28,566 bases of DNA from JAIRVZ01 sp031553755 (lineage in GTDB: Bacteria > Bacteroidota > Bacteroidia > Bacteroidales > Azobacteroidaceae). This document shows positions 9,369-15,951 of the stretch, piece after piece. Below the pieces are notes generated by a model. That model was given only the letters and a program-made list of their open reading frames with translations, had not been told where the DNA came from and did not search any database. The position numbers and the translations under genes were made by a program. The stretch is from assembly GCA_031553755.1 (NCBI GenBank), contig JAVBKZ010000080.1, positions 1-28,566 on the forward strand, written 5' to 3'. How positions within the stretch are numbered: position 1 is the stretch's first letter; every line of letters starts with the position of its first letter.

Positions 9369-10109
9369 TTATAGAAAATGTTTATCTAAGAACGCCTGAA
9401 ACTCATCCTTATATTGTTCTCCAATAGCGATATAAACATCTTTATCGAAAACAATCCGGTTGCGTTCTATAACCCGGACAGCATTTAGATTAACGATAAA
9501 CGAGCGGTGTACGCGCATGAATTGATTTCCGGGAAGGCGTTCTTCCAAACTTTTCAAACTCATCAAAGACATTACCGGTTTATTTTCAGTAAGATGAATC
9601 CTGACATATTCACGCATGCTTTCAATGTACTTGATTTCATTGTATGGAATTCTGACAATCCTATATTCGGATTTAACAAACAGGTATTCTTCGTTTACGG
9701 AAATGGTTTCGGCAGGCCCATTTTTTAGTTGGAAAGCAGATGCCGCTTTATTGGCCGCTTCAAGAAAATCAGAATATCCGATTGGTTTCAATAAATAATC
9801 TATCGCGTTGACACGGAATCCTTCAACAGCATATTCGCTGTAGGCTGTGGTAAATATTACAAGAATATTTTTATCTAACGTTTTAACAAAATCCATTCCG
9901 TTTAATTCGGGCATGTTAATATCGACAAACAACAAATCTATTTGCGTTTCAGCAATGATTTTCATCGCTTCAAAAGCATTTCTTGCTTTTCCGCTTAATT
10001 GCAAAAACGGAGTTTTTTCAACGTAGTTACAAATTTGTCGCAATGCCAATGGTTCATCATCTACGGCCAAACATCGGATAACAGTTTCTGTTTTTGCATT
10101 GTTAGTCAT
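9369..10109 (-). CDS. LytTR-family response regulator
   Basis: A 246-residue cytoplasmic transcription factor. The receiver domain (about 10-130) has the acidic pair D17/D18 in VDDEP, phospho-acceptor D63 in FVDINMPELNG, the Thr switch in IFTTAYS and the conserved Lys in LLKPIGY. The C-terminal half (about 145-245) is a LytTR DNA-binding domain, with EYLFVKSEYRIVRIPYNEI, YIESMREYVRIHL and FMRVHRSFIVNLNAV. Its ATG overlaps the end of the kinase gene by 4 bases, so the pair is translationally coupled. As the last gene of the TonB receptor-DUF4249-kinase block, it probably controls that operon. No LytTR binding repeat was confirmed upstream of the receptor gene. Confidence 0.95.
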   Translation of the reverse strand: MTNNAKTETVIRCLAVDDEPLALRQICNYVEKTPFLQLSGKARNAFEAMKIIAETQIDLLFVDINMPELNGMDFVKTLDKNILVIFTTAYSEYAVEGFRVNAIDYLLKPIGYSDFLEAANKAASAFQLKNGPAETISVNEEYLFVKSEYRIVRIPYNEIKYIESMREYVRIHLTENKPVMSLMSLKSLEERLPGNQFMRVHRSFIVNLNAVRVIERNRIVFDKDVYIAIGEQYKDEFQAFLDKHFL

Positions 10110-11191
10110 ACAGGAATATCTAATAAAACTTTAAATATAGCGTCTTCTTCTTTAATTTCAAGTAAATAATTTTCTTTATACAAAATGTTAAGTCGTTTTT
10201 TTATATTTTCGATACCGATTCCCGAAGCTTCTTTGATTGATTCTTTATAGCTTCCGATGCTGTTTTCCATTGAAAACGAAAGACAATTGTTTTGCCTGAT
10301 AGAGAAATTCAACCTCACAAACGATTTTCCGGTCGATAAAATTCCATGCTTGAAAGCGTTTTCGATGAACGAAAGATATAAAAATGCCGGAACTTTGATA
10401 TTATCCGTTTGCTGTGGGTAAATAAACGAAATATTAAATTCGTTTTCATCATATCGTAAACGCATCAGTTCGATATAACTCTCCATAAATTCTATCTCTT
10501 TTTTCAAGGATACTTTTTCAGGTTCGGATTCGTAAAGTAAATAACGCATCATTTTTGATAGTTTTACGATAGCGTCTTTTGCCCTTTCCCCATCGATATC
10601 AACCAACGAGTGAATATTATTGAGCGTATTCATGAAAAAATGCGGACTGATTTGATATTTCAGGAAAGCGAGTTCGGTAAATAAATGTTGCTTTTCTTTT
10701 TCTGATTGTTGCATTTGTGTTTCGGTGTAACGGATGAATATTTTTACACCAGTATTAAAACCTATCAACAAAAAGGAAATCATTATCTGACCGATATTGA
10801 AAAATCCGGGTGGTGGCCCTCCATGCCGGATTCCATGTGGCGGCCCTCCACCGTGTTTAAATTCATGCCTTGGAAAATCATTTAAAGGAGAATTGTATGA
10901 TCTAATGGTATCGAATACGAAATCATTCAAAATTACACTAACAACAATTAATCCGATGCAAGCCAATAAATATCCTGTATATTTTTCTTTGAATAAAAGT
11001 TTAGGGACAAGCAAGAAATTATTAACCAGAAAAACCAGCAAAAAAGGAGTTATTCGCAGCCAATCTAAAAGTACGCCGTCCCATCCCCGTTCTGTATAAA
11101 TATTTGTAAAAAACGGAAAACTGAATAGTGTAAACAAAATGGTTGAATAAATTACTATTTCGAATAAATGTATACGCCTGACTCTTTCCAT
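10106..11191 (-). CDS. LytS/YehU-type sensor histidine kinase with His/Gly/Pro-rich loop
   Basis: A 361-residue inner-membrane kinase of the His_kinase family that pairs with LytTR regulators. Four hydrophobic segments lie near 8-30, 47-66, 73-93 and 133-155. The phospho-acceptor is H184 in YQISPHFFMNTLNNIHS, and the ATP-binding N box is SFIENAFKHG (N278) with a later GIGIENIKKRL. Between segments 3 and 4 is a loop with H109, H113, H119 and H123 among Gly and Pro (GGGPPHGIRHGGPPPG). By the positive-inside rule (basic N-terminus, KEKYT between segments 2 and 3) this loop is periplasmic. That suggests sensing of a metal or another small ligand, but this is inference. It overlaps the regulator gene by 4 bases and follows the DUF4249 gene by 17 bases. 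Confidence 0.94.
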   Translation of the reverse strand: MERVRRIHLFEIVIYSTILFTLFSFPFFTNIYTERGWDGVLLDWLRITPFLLVFLVNNFLLVPKLLFKEKYTGYLLACIGLIVVSVILNDFVFDTIRSYNSPLNDFPRHEFKHGGGPPHGIRHGGPPPGFFNIGQIMISFLLIGFNTGVKIFIRYTETQMQQSEKEKQHLFTELAFLKYQISPHFFMNTLNNIHSLVDIDGERAKDAIVKLSKMMRYLLYESEPEKVSLKKEIEFMESYIELMRLRYDENEFNISFIYPQQTDNIKVPAFLYLSFIENAFKHGILSTGKSFVRLNFSIRQNNCLSFSMENSIGSYKESIKEASGIGIENIKKRLNILYKENYLLEIKEEDAIFKVLLDIPV

Positions 11192-11208
11192 AACGACAAA
11201 GATAAATA

Positions 11209-12012
11209 TTATTCGCTTTCGTAAACCTTAAATCTTACTGACGTTACACTCATTGATGTAAAAATGCCGAAAGCATTTTCGATGAAACTCACCGGGTTTG
11301 CCAAATCGGAAGAACTGATTCGCTCATATAACTCGACATAATCTTTATTAACCCTGTAAACGGAAATAGTATATGTTCCGAATGCCCGTATTTCGGGAGA
11401 ATTGATTTGATAGGAATTTCCCTGAAAAGGTTGCATTATCCGTTTAGCGAAATTTCCTCCAAAACCGCTGGTCGAACTTTCAGGACTGTTTATATAAACC
11501 TGATAATAACTATTATCGGGATCATCCCAGTATACTGTGATTTTTGTCGTATCCGTACTACCCCAATAGATAGAAGAAGATGTCTTTGTTATAGATTCCG
11601 GATCGACATATACGCCTGTAACCGGTTGCGGAATTGAAGTAGAACCGGATATATTTTTTCCTTTATATTCGAATTGCAAATCGTAGTTTTGAAGCCCCCG
11701 GACGGTATCTTCACCCAAATCCAAAGAATAAGTTCCCTCGACGGTTTCCGTTAATATTTTTCCGTTAATATCTACCTTCACTCCCGAAACCGGATTCGAC
11801 AGCAAGTATTCATCTTCCGAATACATTTCGATCGTATATAACTTAACGGTCAGGTTGTTCGTTCCTTCTTCAAGGTAACTTTCCACAACAGGAGTATCCG
11901 AATTAACCTCATATCTCATCAATTCTTCTCCGCAAGAGGAGAGGAAAGTTGACAATTGACAACTGGCAATTGATAATATCACTATATTTATTATTTTTTT
12001 CATTTTTTTCAA
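11209..12012 (-). CDS. DUF4249 family lipoprotein
   Basis: A 267-residue exported lipoprotein of a family (DUF4249) that I know mainly as a companion of TonB receptors in Bacteroidota. The body is beta-rich, with YLEEGTNNLTVKLYTIEMY and ISGSTSIPQPVTGVYVDP. Two consecutive cysteines fit a lipobox: C18 in SIASC and C27 in FLSSC. C27 is followed by GEE, acidic residues resembling the Bacteroidota surface-export signal, so it is the better acylation site. The codons for ASCQLSTF come from a seven-base periodic repeat on the other strand (11943-11977). The gene lies between the TonB receptor and the kinase, all on one strand, and could form a surface ligand-binding lid or accessory to the receptor. 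Function is not established. Confidence 0.82.
   Translation of the reverse strand: MKKMKKIINIVILSIASCQLSTFLSSCGEELMRYEVNSDTPVVESYLEEGTNNLTVKLYTIEMYSEDEYLLSNPVSGVKVDINGKILTETVEGTYSLDLGEDTVRGLQNYDLQFEYKGKNISGSTSIPQPVTGVYVDPESITKTSSSIYWGSTDTTKITVYWDDPDNSYYQVYINSPESSTSGFGGNFAKRIMQPFQGNSYQINSPEIRAFGTYTISVYRVNKDYVELYERISSSDLANPVSFIENAFGIFTSMSVTSVRFKVYESE
11943..11977 (+). repeat. Heptamer-periodic repeat inside the DUF4249 signal peptide
   Basis: Five successive 7-base units are seen: GGAAAGT, TGACAAT, TGACAAC, TGGCAAT, TGATAAT. The unit GGAAAGT recurs in the island at 15001-15035. On the minus strand this stretch is coding sequence. Confidence 0.75.
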
Positions 12013-12139
12013 GAAACTTTTACACAGAGAAAAAAGGGTTTATTCACGGAGTGACACAGAGTTTTTTATTTTACTACCTGAATATTTACTTTGAGGAACT
12101 CTGTGTTTTAATATTTATTCAAAAACATAAATAAACTCA
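12013..12139. repeat. CACAGAG-type interspersed repeat with inverted repeat
   Basis: The gap between the TonB receptor and DUF4249 genes contains several copies or near-copies of a CACAGAG/CACGGAG motif. ACACAGAGTT at 12054-12063 pairs perfectly with AACTCTGTGT at 12097-12106 across a 33-base spacer. Such motifs look like interspersed non-coding repeats; I cannot count copies elsewhere. It lies inside a presumed transcript, where it could form a stem. Confidence 0.6.
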
Positions 12140-14827
12140 TTACTTAAGTTGTATACTAAATGTCAAATTCGGGGTAAATCCCAACAAATTGACATTTGTT
12201 TCCGTTACTCCGTTTGTGTCGTCATATCCATATTCCTTATACCATACGTTCGCCCTATCGTAAACATTAAATAGCGATAAACTCAAACTCGATTTGAAAG
12301 ATTTAATGAATGATAAATCGTATTTTGCCAATAAGTCTAACCGGTGATAGTTTGGATAACGCGCGTTGTTTTTTCCGTCAACTACTAAGAAGTTAAGGTT
12401 TCCACCGTTTGGAGTATTCAAAGTATAAGCCCCGATAGGTTCGGTATAAGGTTTTCCGGTAGCGAAAATCCATGTTGCCGACAACGTGAGGTCCCTGACG
12501 GGTTTATATGTCCCCACTATTTTAAATTCGTTGGTTACATCCTGATTGGCGGGGAAGTATCCATCTCCATAAACCGGGAATTTATACCGGGTTTCGCTCA
12601 GCGTATAACCGATCCATCCTGTCAGTTTACCGAATTTCTTTTGCAAAAGGAAATCGATTCCCCGGGAATAACCTTCTCCATTGTAGAAAAATTGTTCATA
12701 TCCGGAGTTATCGATAAACGAAGGAGCGAAACGCAAAGTATATTCGCTTAGGTTGTCTAATTTTTTATAATAAGCCTCCATGTCGAACAAAAAATCTTTG
12801 GTTTCGTAACTTCCTCCTGCCACATAATGGGTGGCATTACTGACCGGAATTCCACTGTCGTCCGACAACAACCAAATATCACGGCTTCCTGCCGAAATGT
12901 CTTCTCTCACGATGCGGTTCACAAATTGGTAATAATATCCCGCCGAAGCCTTCAGCGTGATTTTATTATTGATTTTATAAAACGTTTGAAAACGAGGTTC
13001 CCAGTATAATTTTTCGGTTACATCATAAAAAGAAGTACGGATACCCGGTAAAATGGTGAATTTTTCGCCTAAAGTCCATTTGTCCTGGATATAAGCGGCA
13101 AGTAAGTTTCCGCTGTTTTGCATATTCAAAATATTGGTTGTGTCGCTTTTGGAGTAACGGTAATCGATTTGATAATTGGAATAATCTAATCCGAATTCGA
13201 GTTTATTTTTTCCGTTGATTTTAAATTCGTTATTGAATTTCAGAGAATAATCCCACAGATCGTTATTTTCGTTTGTATTTTGGTCGAACATCACAGCTAC
13301 TTTTCCTACACTTGATGATGTTGTATTATTTTGCCGGTTTCTTAAACTGTAATAATTAGAAAAAGATGCCAGCAGATTGGAATAAATCCGGTTGTCCCAG
13401 TTTCTTGACCACTTGAGACTACTTCCGATATTTCCCCAATTAGTTTCGTCTGTGATGTTTCCGCTCATGAAAGAACTTCCGAAACCATCGCGGGAATTGT
13501 CTAAATCGTCTTCTCCATTGAAAAAACTAAGAGATAAAATATCTCTCTTTGTCGGATTATATGTTAATTTCGCGTTAAGGTCGTAAAAATACGATTTGGG
13601 TTTTTCTTGGTTACGTTGGTTAAAACGTCCTCCGGGGCCTCCCGACATTGTTTGTTGGTTTTCTGAATATACATCCGTAAACTTATCATACATGAAACTT
13701 TGGAAAGAACGCCGTCCTGCAACGAAAAACGAACCTTTTTCGTTAAAAGGAACTTCCATAAAAGCGTTGAATCCTAAAAAGCCGATGTCGCCTCCGATAT
13801 TGAATTCTTTGTCGTTTCCGGTTTTGCCAACAATTTCCATGACACTTGATAAACGTCCTCCGTATTTAGCTTCGAAACCTCCTTTGTGCAACTGCACATC
13901 CTTTACGGCATTGGTGTTGAACGCGCTGAAAACACCCATCAAATGTTCTTGGTGATAGATGGTAAAACCATCATATTGTACAAGGTTTTGGTCGGGAGTC
14001 CCGCCTCGGACGTACATTCCCGCCGAAGATTCGTTGCTTCCCGCGATTCCGGGCATCAACTGGAATGTACGAAAAAGGTCTTTCTCGCCCAAGGCGGGCA
14101 AATCGGCAATTTTAGCCGCAGTTGTTTGAATGACTCCGATAGAAAGATCCGGAATCTTCAATACATCTTCCCTTTCCTTAACAATCACAACCTCATCTAA
14201 TGTGTTGGCCGCAGGTTGTAATTCCACGAAAAGATTTTGTAAATTAATTTCGGGAGAAAGGAAAAAACGTTGGGTCTCGTAACCTAAATACTTGAATTGT
14301 AAAATTTCCGTGTCGGAAGGAACATTATATAATGTAAAATAGCCATCGGTGTTGGTACTTGTTAAAAGGTTATGACCTTCCACGAAAACGGTCGCGAAAG
14401 GCAGAGGTTCTCCGTTGGTTTGGTCTTTGATTCTTCCGTTAACTGTCAGGTTATAGCGGGTAGCATTCCCTTCATAATGCTTGTTCTCGACTTTTGTCCG
14501 GTTTTTGGGAAGGTTCTTTTTTGTTACAATACAAAAGAAACCGTTTTCATCTTCATAATACGCCAAGTCATCGAATTTTCTGAAAATAACGTCAAAAGCC
14601 AATTTTCGTTCGGTTCCGGTATAGAGATAATCGAATTTTTTTGTACCGATTAGTTCGGAATCATATTTCAGATTCATTTTATACTTATTTTCGAAATCAT
14701 CTAATACTTTGATTAATGGTGTTCCGAAATAATTTTCCCTCACAACTAAAGTGTCTTTTTGCTGGGAATATAATGTGAGATTACCACAAAATAACAGTAG
14801 AAAAAAAATATATTTCTTCATTCGCAC
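12140..14827 (-). CDS. TonB-dependent outer membrane receptor with STN-like and carboxypeptidase-like N-terminal domains
   Basis: An 895-residue outer-membrane active transporter. In order: signal peptide (cleavage near LYSQ, residue 22); an STN/secretin-like segment about 30-103 (LIKVLDDFENKYKMNLKYD); a carboxypeptidase-regulatory-like domain about 127-205 (VNGRIKDQTNGEPLPFATV); a TonB-box-like DEVVIV near 211-216; a plug about 235-345 with MPGIAGSNESSAGMYVRGGTPDQN and the GGFEAKYGGRLSSV turn; and a barrel ending FSIQLK. Near 385-410 a Gly-rich extracellular loop (SGGPGGRFNQRNQ) is conspicuous. It is first in the minus-strand block with DUF4249, kinase and regulator. No SusD partner is present, so DUF4249 may take the accessory role. 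An STN domain usually signals to an anti-sigma factor, but none is encoded here. Ligand unknown. ATG 14827 and ATG 14821 are both possible starts. Confidence 0.93.
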   Translation of the reverse strand: MRMKKYIFFLLLFCGNLTLYSQQKDTLVVRENYFGTPLIKVLDDFENKYKMNLKYDSELIGTKKFDYLYTGTERKLAFDVIFRKFDDLAYYEDENGFFCIVTKKNLPKNRTKVENKHYEGNATRYNLTVNGRIKDQTNGEPLPFATVFVEGHNLLTSTNTDGYFTLYNVPSDTEILQFKYLGYETQRFFLSPEINLQNLFVELQPAANTLDEVVIVKEREDVLKIPDLSIGVIQTTAAKIADLPALGEKDLFRTFQLMPGIAGSNESSAGMYVRGGTPDQNLVQYDGFTIYHQEHLMGVFSAFNTNAVKDVQLHKGGFEAKYGGRLSSVMEIVGKTGNDKEFNIGGDIGFLGFNAFMEVPFNEKGSFFVAGRRSFQSFMYDKFTDVYSENQQTMSGGPGGRFNQRNQEKPKSYFYDLNAKLTYNPTKRDILSLSFFNGEDDLDNSRDGFGSSFMSGNITDETNWGNIGSSLKWSRNWDNRIYSNLLASFSNYYSLRNRQNNTTSSSVGKVAVMFDQNTNENNDLWDYSLKFNNEFKINGKNKLEFGLDYSNYQIDYRYSKSDTTNILNMQNSGNLLAAYIQDKWTLGEKFTILPGIRTSFYDVTEKLYWEPRFQTFYKINNKITLKASAGYYYQFVNRIVREDISAGSRDIWLLSDDSGIPVSNATHYVAGGSYETKDFLFDMEAYYKKLDNLSEYTLRFAPSFIDNSGYEQFFYNGEGYSRGIDFLLQKKFGKLTGWIGYTLSETRYKFPVYGDGYFPANQDVTNEFKIVGTYKPVRDLTLSATWIFATGKPYTEPIGAYTLNTPNGGNLNFLVVDGKNNARYPNYHRLDLLAKYDLSFIKSFKSSLSLSLFNVYDRANVWYKEYGYDDTNGVTETNVNLLGFTPNLTFSIQLK

Positions 14828-14930
14828 TTAATTTACAAAATGCAATAGTATAAATTAAGAATAAATGAAGAAATTAAAATCAACGAAAAGGAGAATTGTG
14901 TAAATGAAATCAGTTTCAAGATTGGTAATA

Positions 14931-14964
14931 CAAAAAAATCCCCGAAGCAACAACTCTTCGGGGA
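14931..14964 (-). terminator. Rho-independent terminator of the small membrane protein gene
   Basis: A perfect 9-base-pair stem (TCCCCGAAG with CTTCGGGGA, 14939-14964) has an 8-base loop. Read on the minus strand it is followed by seven T residues, so it stops minus-strand transcription arriving from the 48-codon gene. It also insulates the TonB receptor operon from that transcript. Confidence 0.85.
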
Positions 14965-15000
14965 AACACACTATTTTATTAAACTATGAACTTTGTAAAT

Positions 15001-15035
15001 GGAGAATGGAGAATTGAGAGTGGAAAGTTGAGAAT
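15001..15035 (+). repeat. Heptamer-periodic repeat island
   Basis: Five consecutive 7-base units: GGAGAAT, GGAGAAT, TGAGAGT, GGAAAGT, TGAGAAT. Period and the unit GGAAAGT are shared with the island at 11943-11977. A 37-codon plus-strand frame through it has no support as a gene. Confidence 0.75.
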
Positions 15036-15103
15036 TTTAATATCCTCTAGATATCTTAAAACAATGAATATCTTATTATCAACCAATATCTATTAATATC
15101 ATC

Positions 15104-15250
15104 TTATTGTAGGATCGTAACCAAATTACCCATGAAGTGAGAAACTACCGCGTATCCGATAAGTAAGGACATAAAAGCGAAAACTTTGATTTGTCCGTTG
15201 ATTCTTTTTTGATTTTCGTTGTTGCTGTTGTTGTTAATTGTTGCGTTCAT
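15104..15250 (-). CDS. Small single-pass membrane protein, 48 residues
   Basis: A short frame opens with MNATINNNSNNENQKRING and continues into a hydrophobic segment (VFAFMSLLIGYAVVSHFMGN, about 23-42), ending LVTILQ. The Asn-rich head is polar and the tail is one membrane helix, so an inner-membrane peptide is likely. Support for a real gene: a perfect -7 box TACATTTG at 15343-15350 gives a roughly 90-base A/C-rich leader, and a strong terminator lies downstream at 14931-14964 on the same strand. Together these make a self-contained transcription unit. I recognise no family. The head resembles the linkers of other small membrane peptides only in composition. Function unknown. Confidence 0.7.
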   Translation of the reverse strand: MNATINNNSNNENQKRINGQIKVFAFMSLLIGYAVVSHFMGNLVTILQ

Positions 15251-15342
15251 GTTGTTTAATTTTTAATTGTTGTGTGTTTAATTTTTTGTTCTTAATGTGT
15301 GTGTATCTTTATTTTGTCTGTGTGTATCGTTTAATTACAATG

Positions 15343-15350
15343 CAAATGTA
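15343..15350 (-). promoter_or_regulatory. -7 box of the 48-residue membrane protein gene
   Basis: TACATTTG on the minus strand fits TAnnTTTG exactly and is about 95 bases upstream of the ATG at 15250. No properly spaced TTTG at -33 was found. Confidence 0.5.
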
Positions 15351-15559
15351 CGGCGGAATTCCAAACCTAAAGAATAAATGTTTTTACAAATACAAATAAT
15401 TACCATTCGTTAACAAATAGAGTATTTTAACACTTGTATTTTAATTAATTTTTTACAAAATTCAGGAAAATAATAGAAAATAATGAAAGGTAAAAGGAGT
15501 TAAACGAAGTTAGAAGGATTAAAGGAAGTTATTCAAGATGCAATTTGATAATTTTTTAA

Positions 15560-15578
15560 TACCATGTATTGCATAGTA
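15560..15578 (+). promoter_or_regulatory. Predicted PadR autoregulatory operator
   Basis: A 19-base imperfect palindrome centred on 15569: TACCATGTA-T-TGCATAGTA has seven of nine mirrored pairs complementary, with ATG/CAT in each arm. It covers the TTG (15569-15571) that is 21 bases upstream of the -7 box. Binding here would block RNA polymerase. PadR-family proteins commonly bind ATG/CAT dyads in their own promoters, so autoregulation is the natural reading. Confidence 0.65.
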
Positions 15579-15592
15579 CTGAAAATATTTTA

Positions 15593-15600
15593 TATCTTTG
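15593..15600 (+). promoter_or_regulatory. -7 box of the PadR-PspC operon
   Basis: TATCTTTG matches TAnnTTTG, with TTG 21 bases upstream at 15569-15571. The box includes the TTG at 15598 that opens the longest frame, so that codon cannot be the translation start. Confidence 0.65.
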
Positions 15601-15612
15601 CATTGTCAAATA

Positions 15613-15948
15613 ATGGAAAAGATGAAAGACGAAAATGTAAAATCACAAATGAGAAAAGGAGTTTTGGAATATTGCATACTCCTCATTTTGAAAAGAGAGC
15701 CGGCGTATGCGACTGATGTTATACGCAAATTGCAAGACGCTCAATTGATTGTAGTAGAAGGAACCCTTTATCCTTTACTTACAAGATTGAAAAATTCGGG
15801 TTTACTTAAATACGAATGGATCGAATCTACTCAAGGACCTCCCCGGAAGTATTATGCTCTTACAAGAGAGGGAGAGTCATTTTTATCTGAGCTTGAAATT
15901 GCTTGGGAAGATATAAACAACACGATTAATCATCTAAAAAATCAATAA
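15613..15948 (+). CDS. PadR family transcriptional regulator
   Basis: An 111-residue winged-helix repressor (starting MEKMKDENVK). Typical PadR signatures are the N-terminal helix RKGVLEYCILLIL, the winged-helix segment YATDVIRKLQDAQLIVVEGTLYPLLTRLKNSGLLKYEW, and the wing SQGPPRKYYALTREG. The C-terminal helix (LSELEIAWEDINNTINHL) serves dimerisation in this short subfamily. I prefer ATG 15613 (or 15622) over the TTG at 15598 because that TTG is part of the -7 box. The next gene, a PspC protein, begins three bases after the stop: a common Bacteroidota and Firmicutes pairing in which PadR controls the envelope-stress-type membrane protein. An operator-like palindrome overlaps its own promoter. 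Confidence 0.94.
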   Translation: MEKMKDENVKSQMRKGVLEYCILLILKREPAYATDVIRKLQDAQLIVVEGTLYPLLTRLKNSGLLKYEWIESTQGPPRKYYALTREGESFLSELEIAWEDINNTINHLKNQ

Positions 15949-15951
15949 ATA

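Larger units (their letters stand above)
14828..15103. other. Intergenic stretch with terminator and repeat
   Basis: This stretch holds the TonB receptor leader, a minus-strand terminator (14931-14964) and a heptamer-periodic island (15001-15035). The remaining AT-rich sequence shows no gene I can support. No perfect -7 box was found for the TonB receptor. Confidence 0.6.
15251..15597. other. Divergent intergenic region between the small membrane protein and PadR
   Basis: The left part is the GT-rich (CA-rich on the minus strand) leader of the small gene, followed by its promoter. The rest is AT-rich, including several purine-rich AAGGAGTTA-like tracts around 15487-15532, and ends in the PadR operator and promoter. 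No additional gene is supported. Confidence 0.6.

Noticed and set aside
13596..13955. Plus-strand frames inside the TonB receptor gene
   Set aside because: They are antisense to a conserved barrel and plug and show no domain or composition of their own.
14985..15098. Plus-strand 37-codon frame
   Set aside because: Its first half is encoded by heptamer repeats and there is no promoter or family match.
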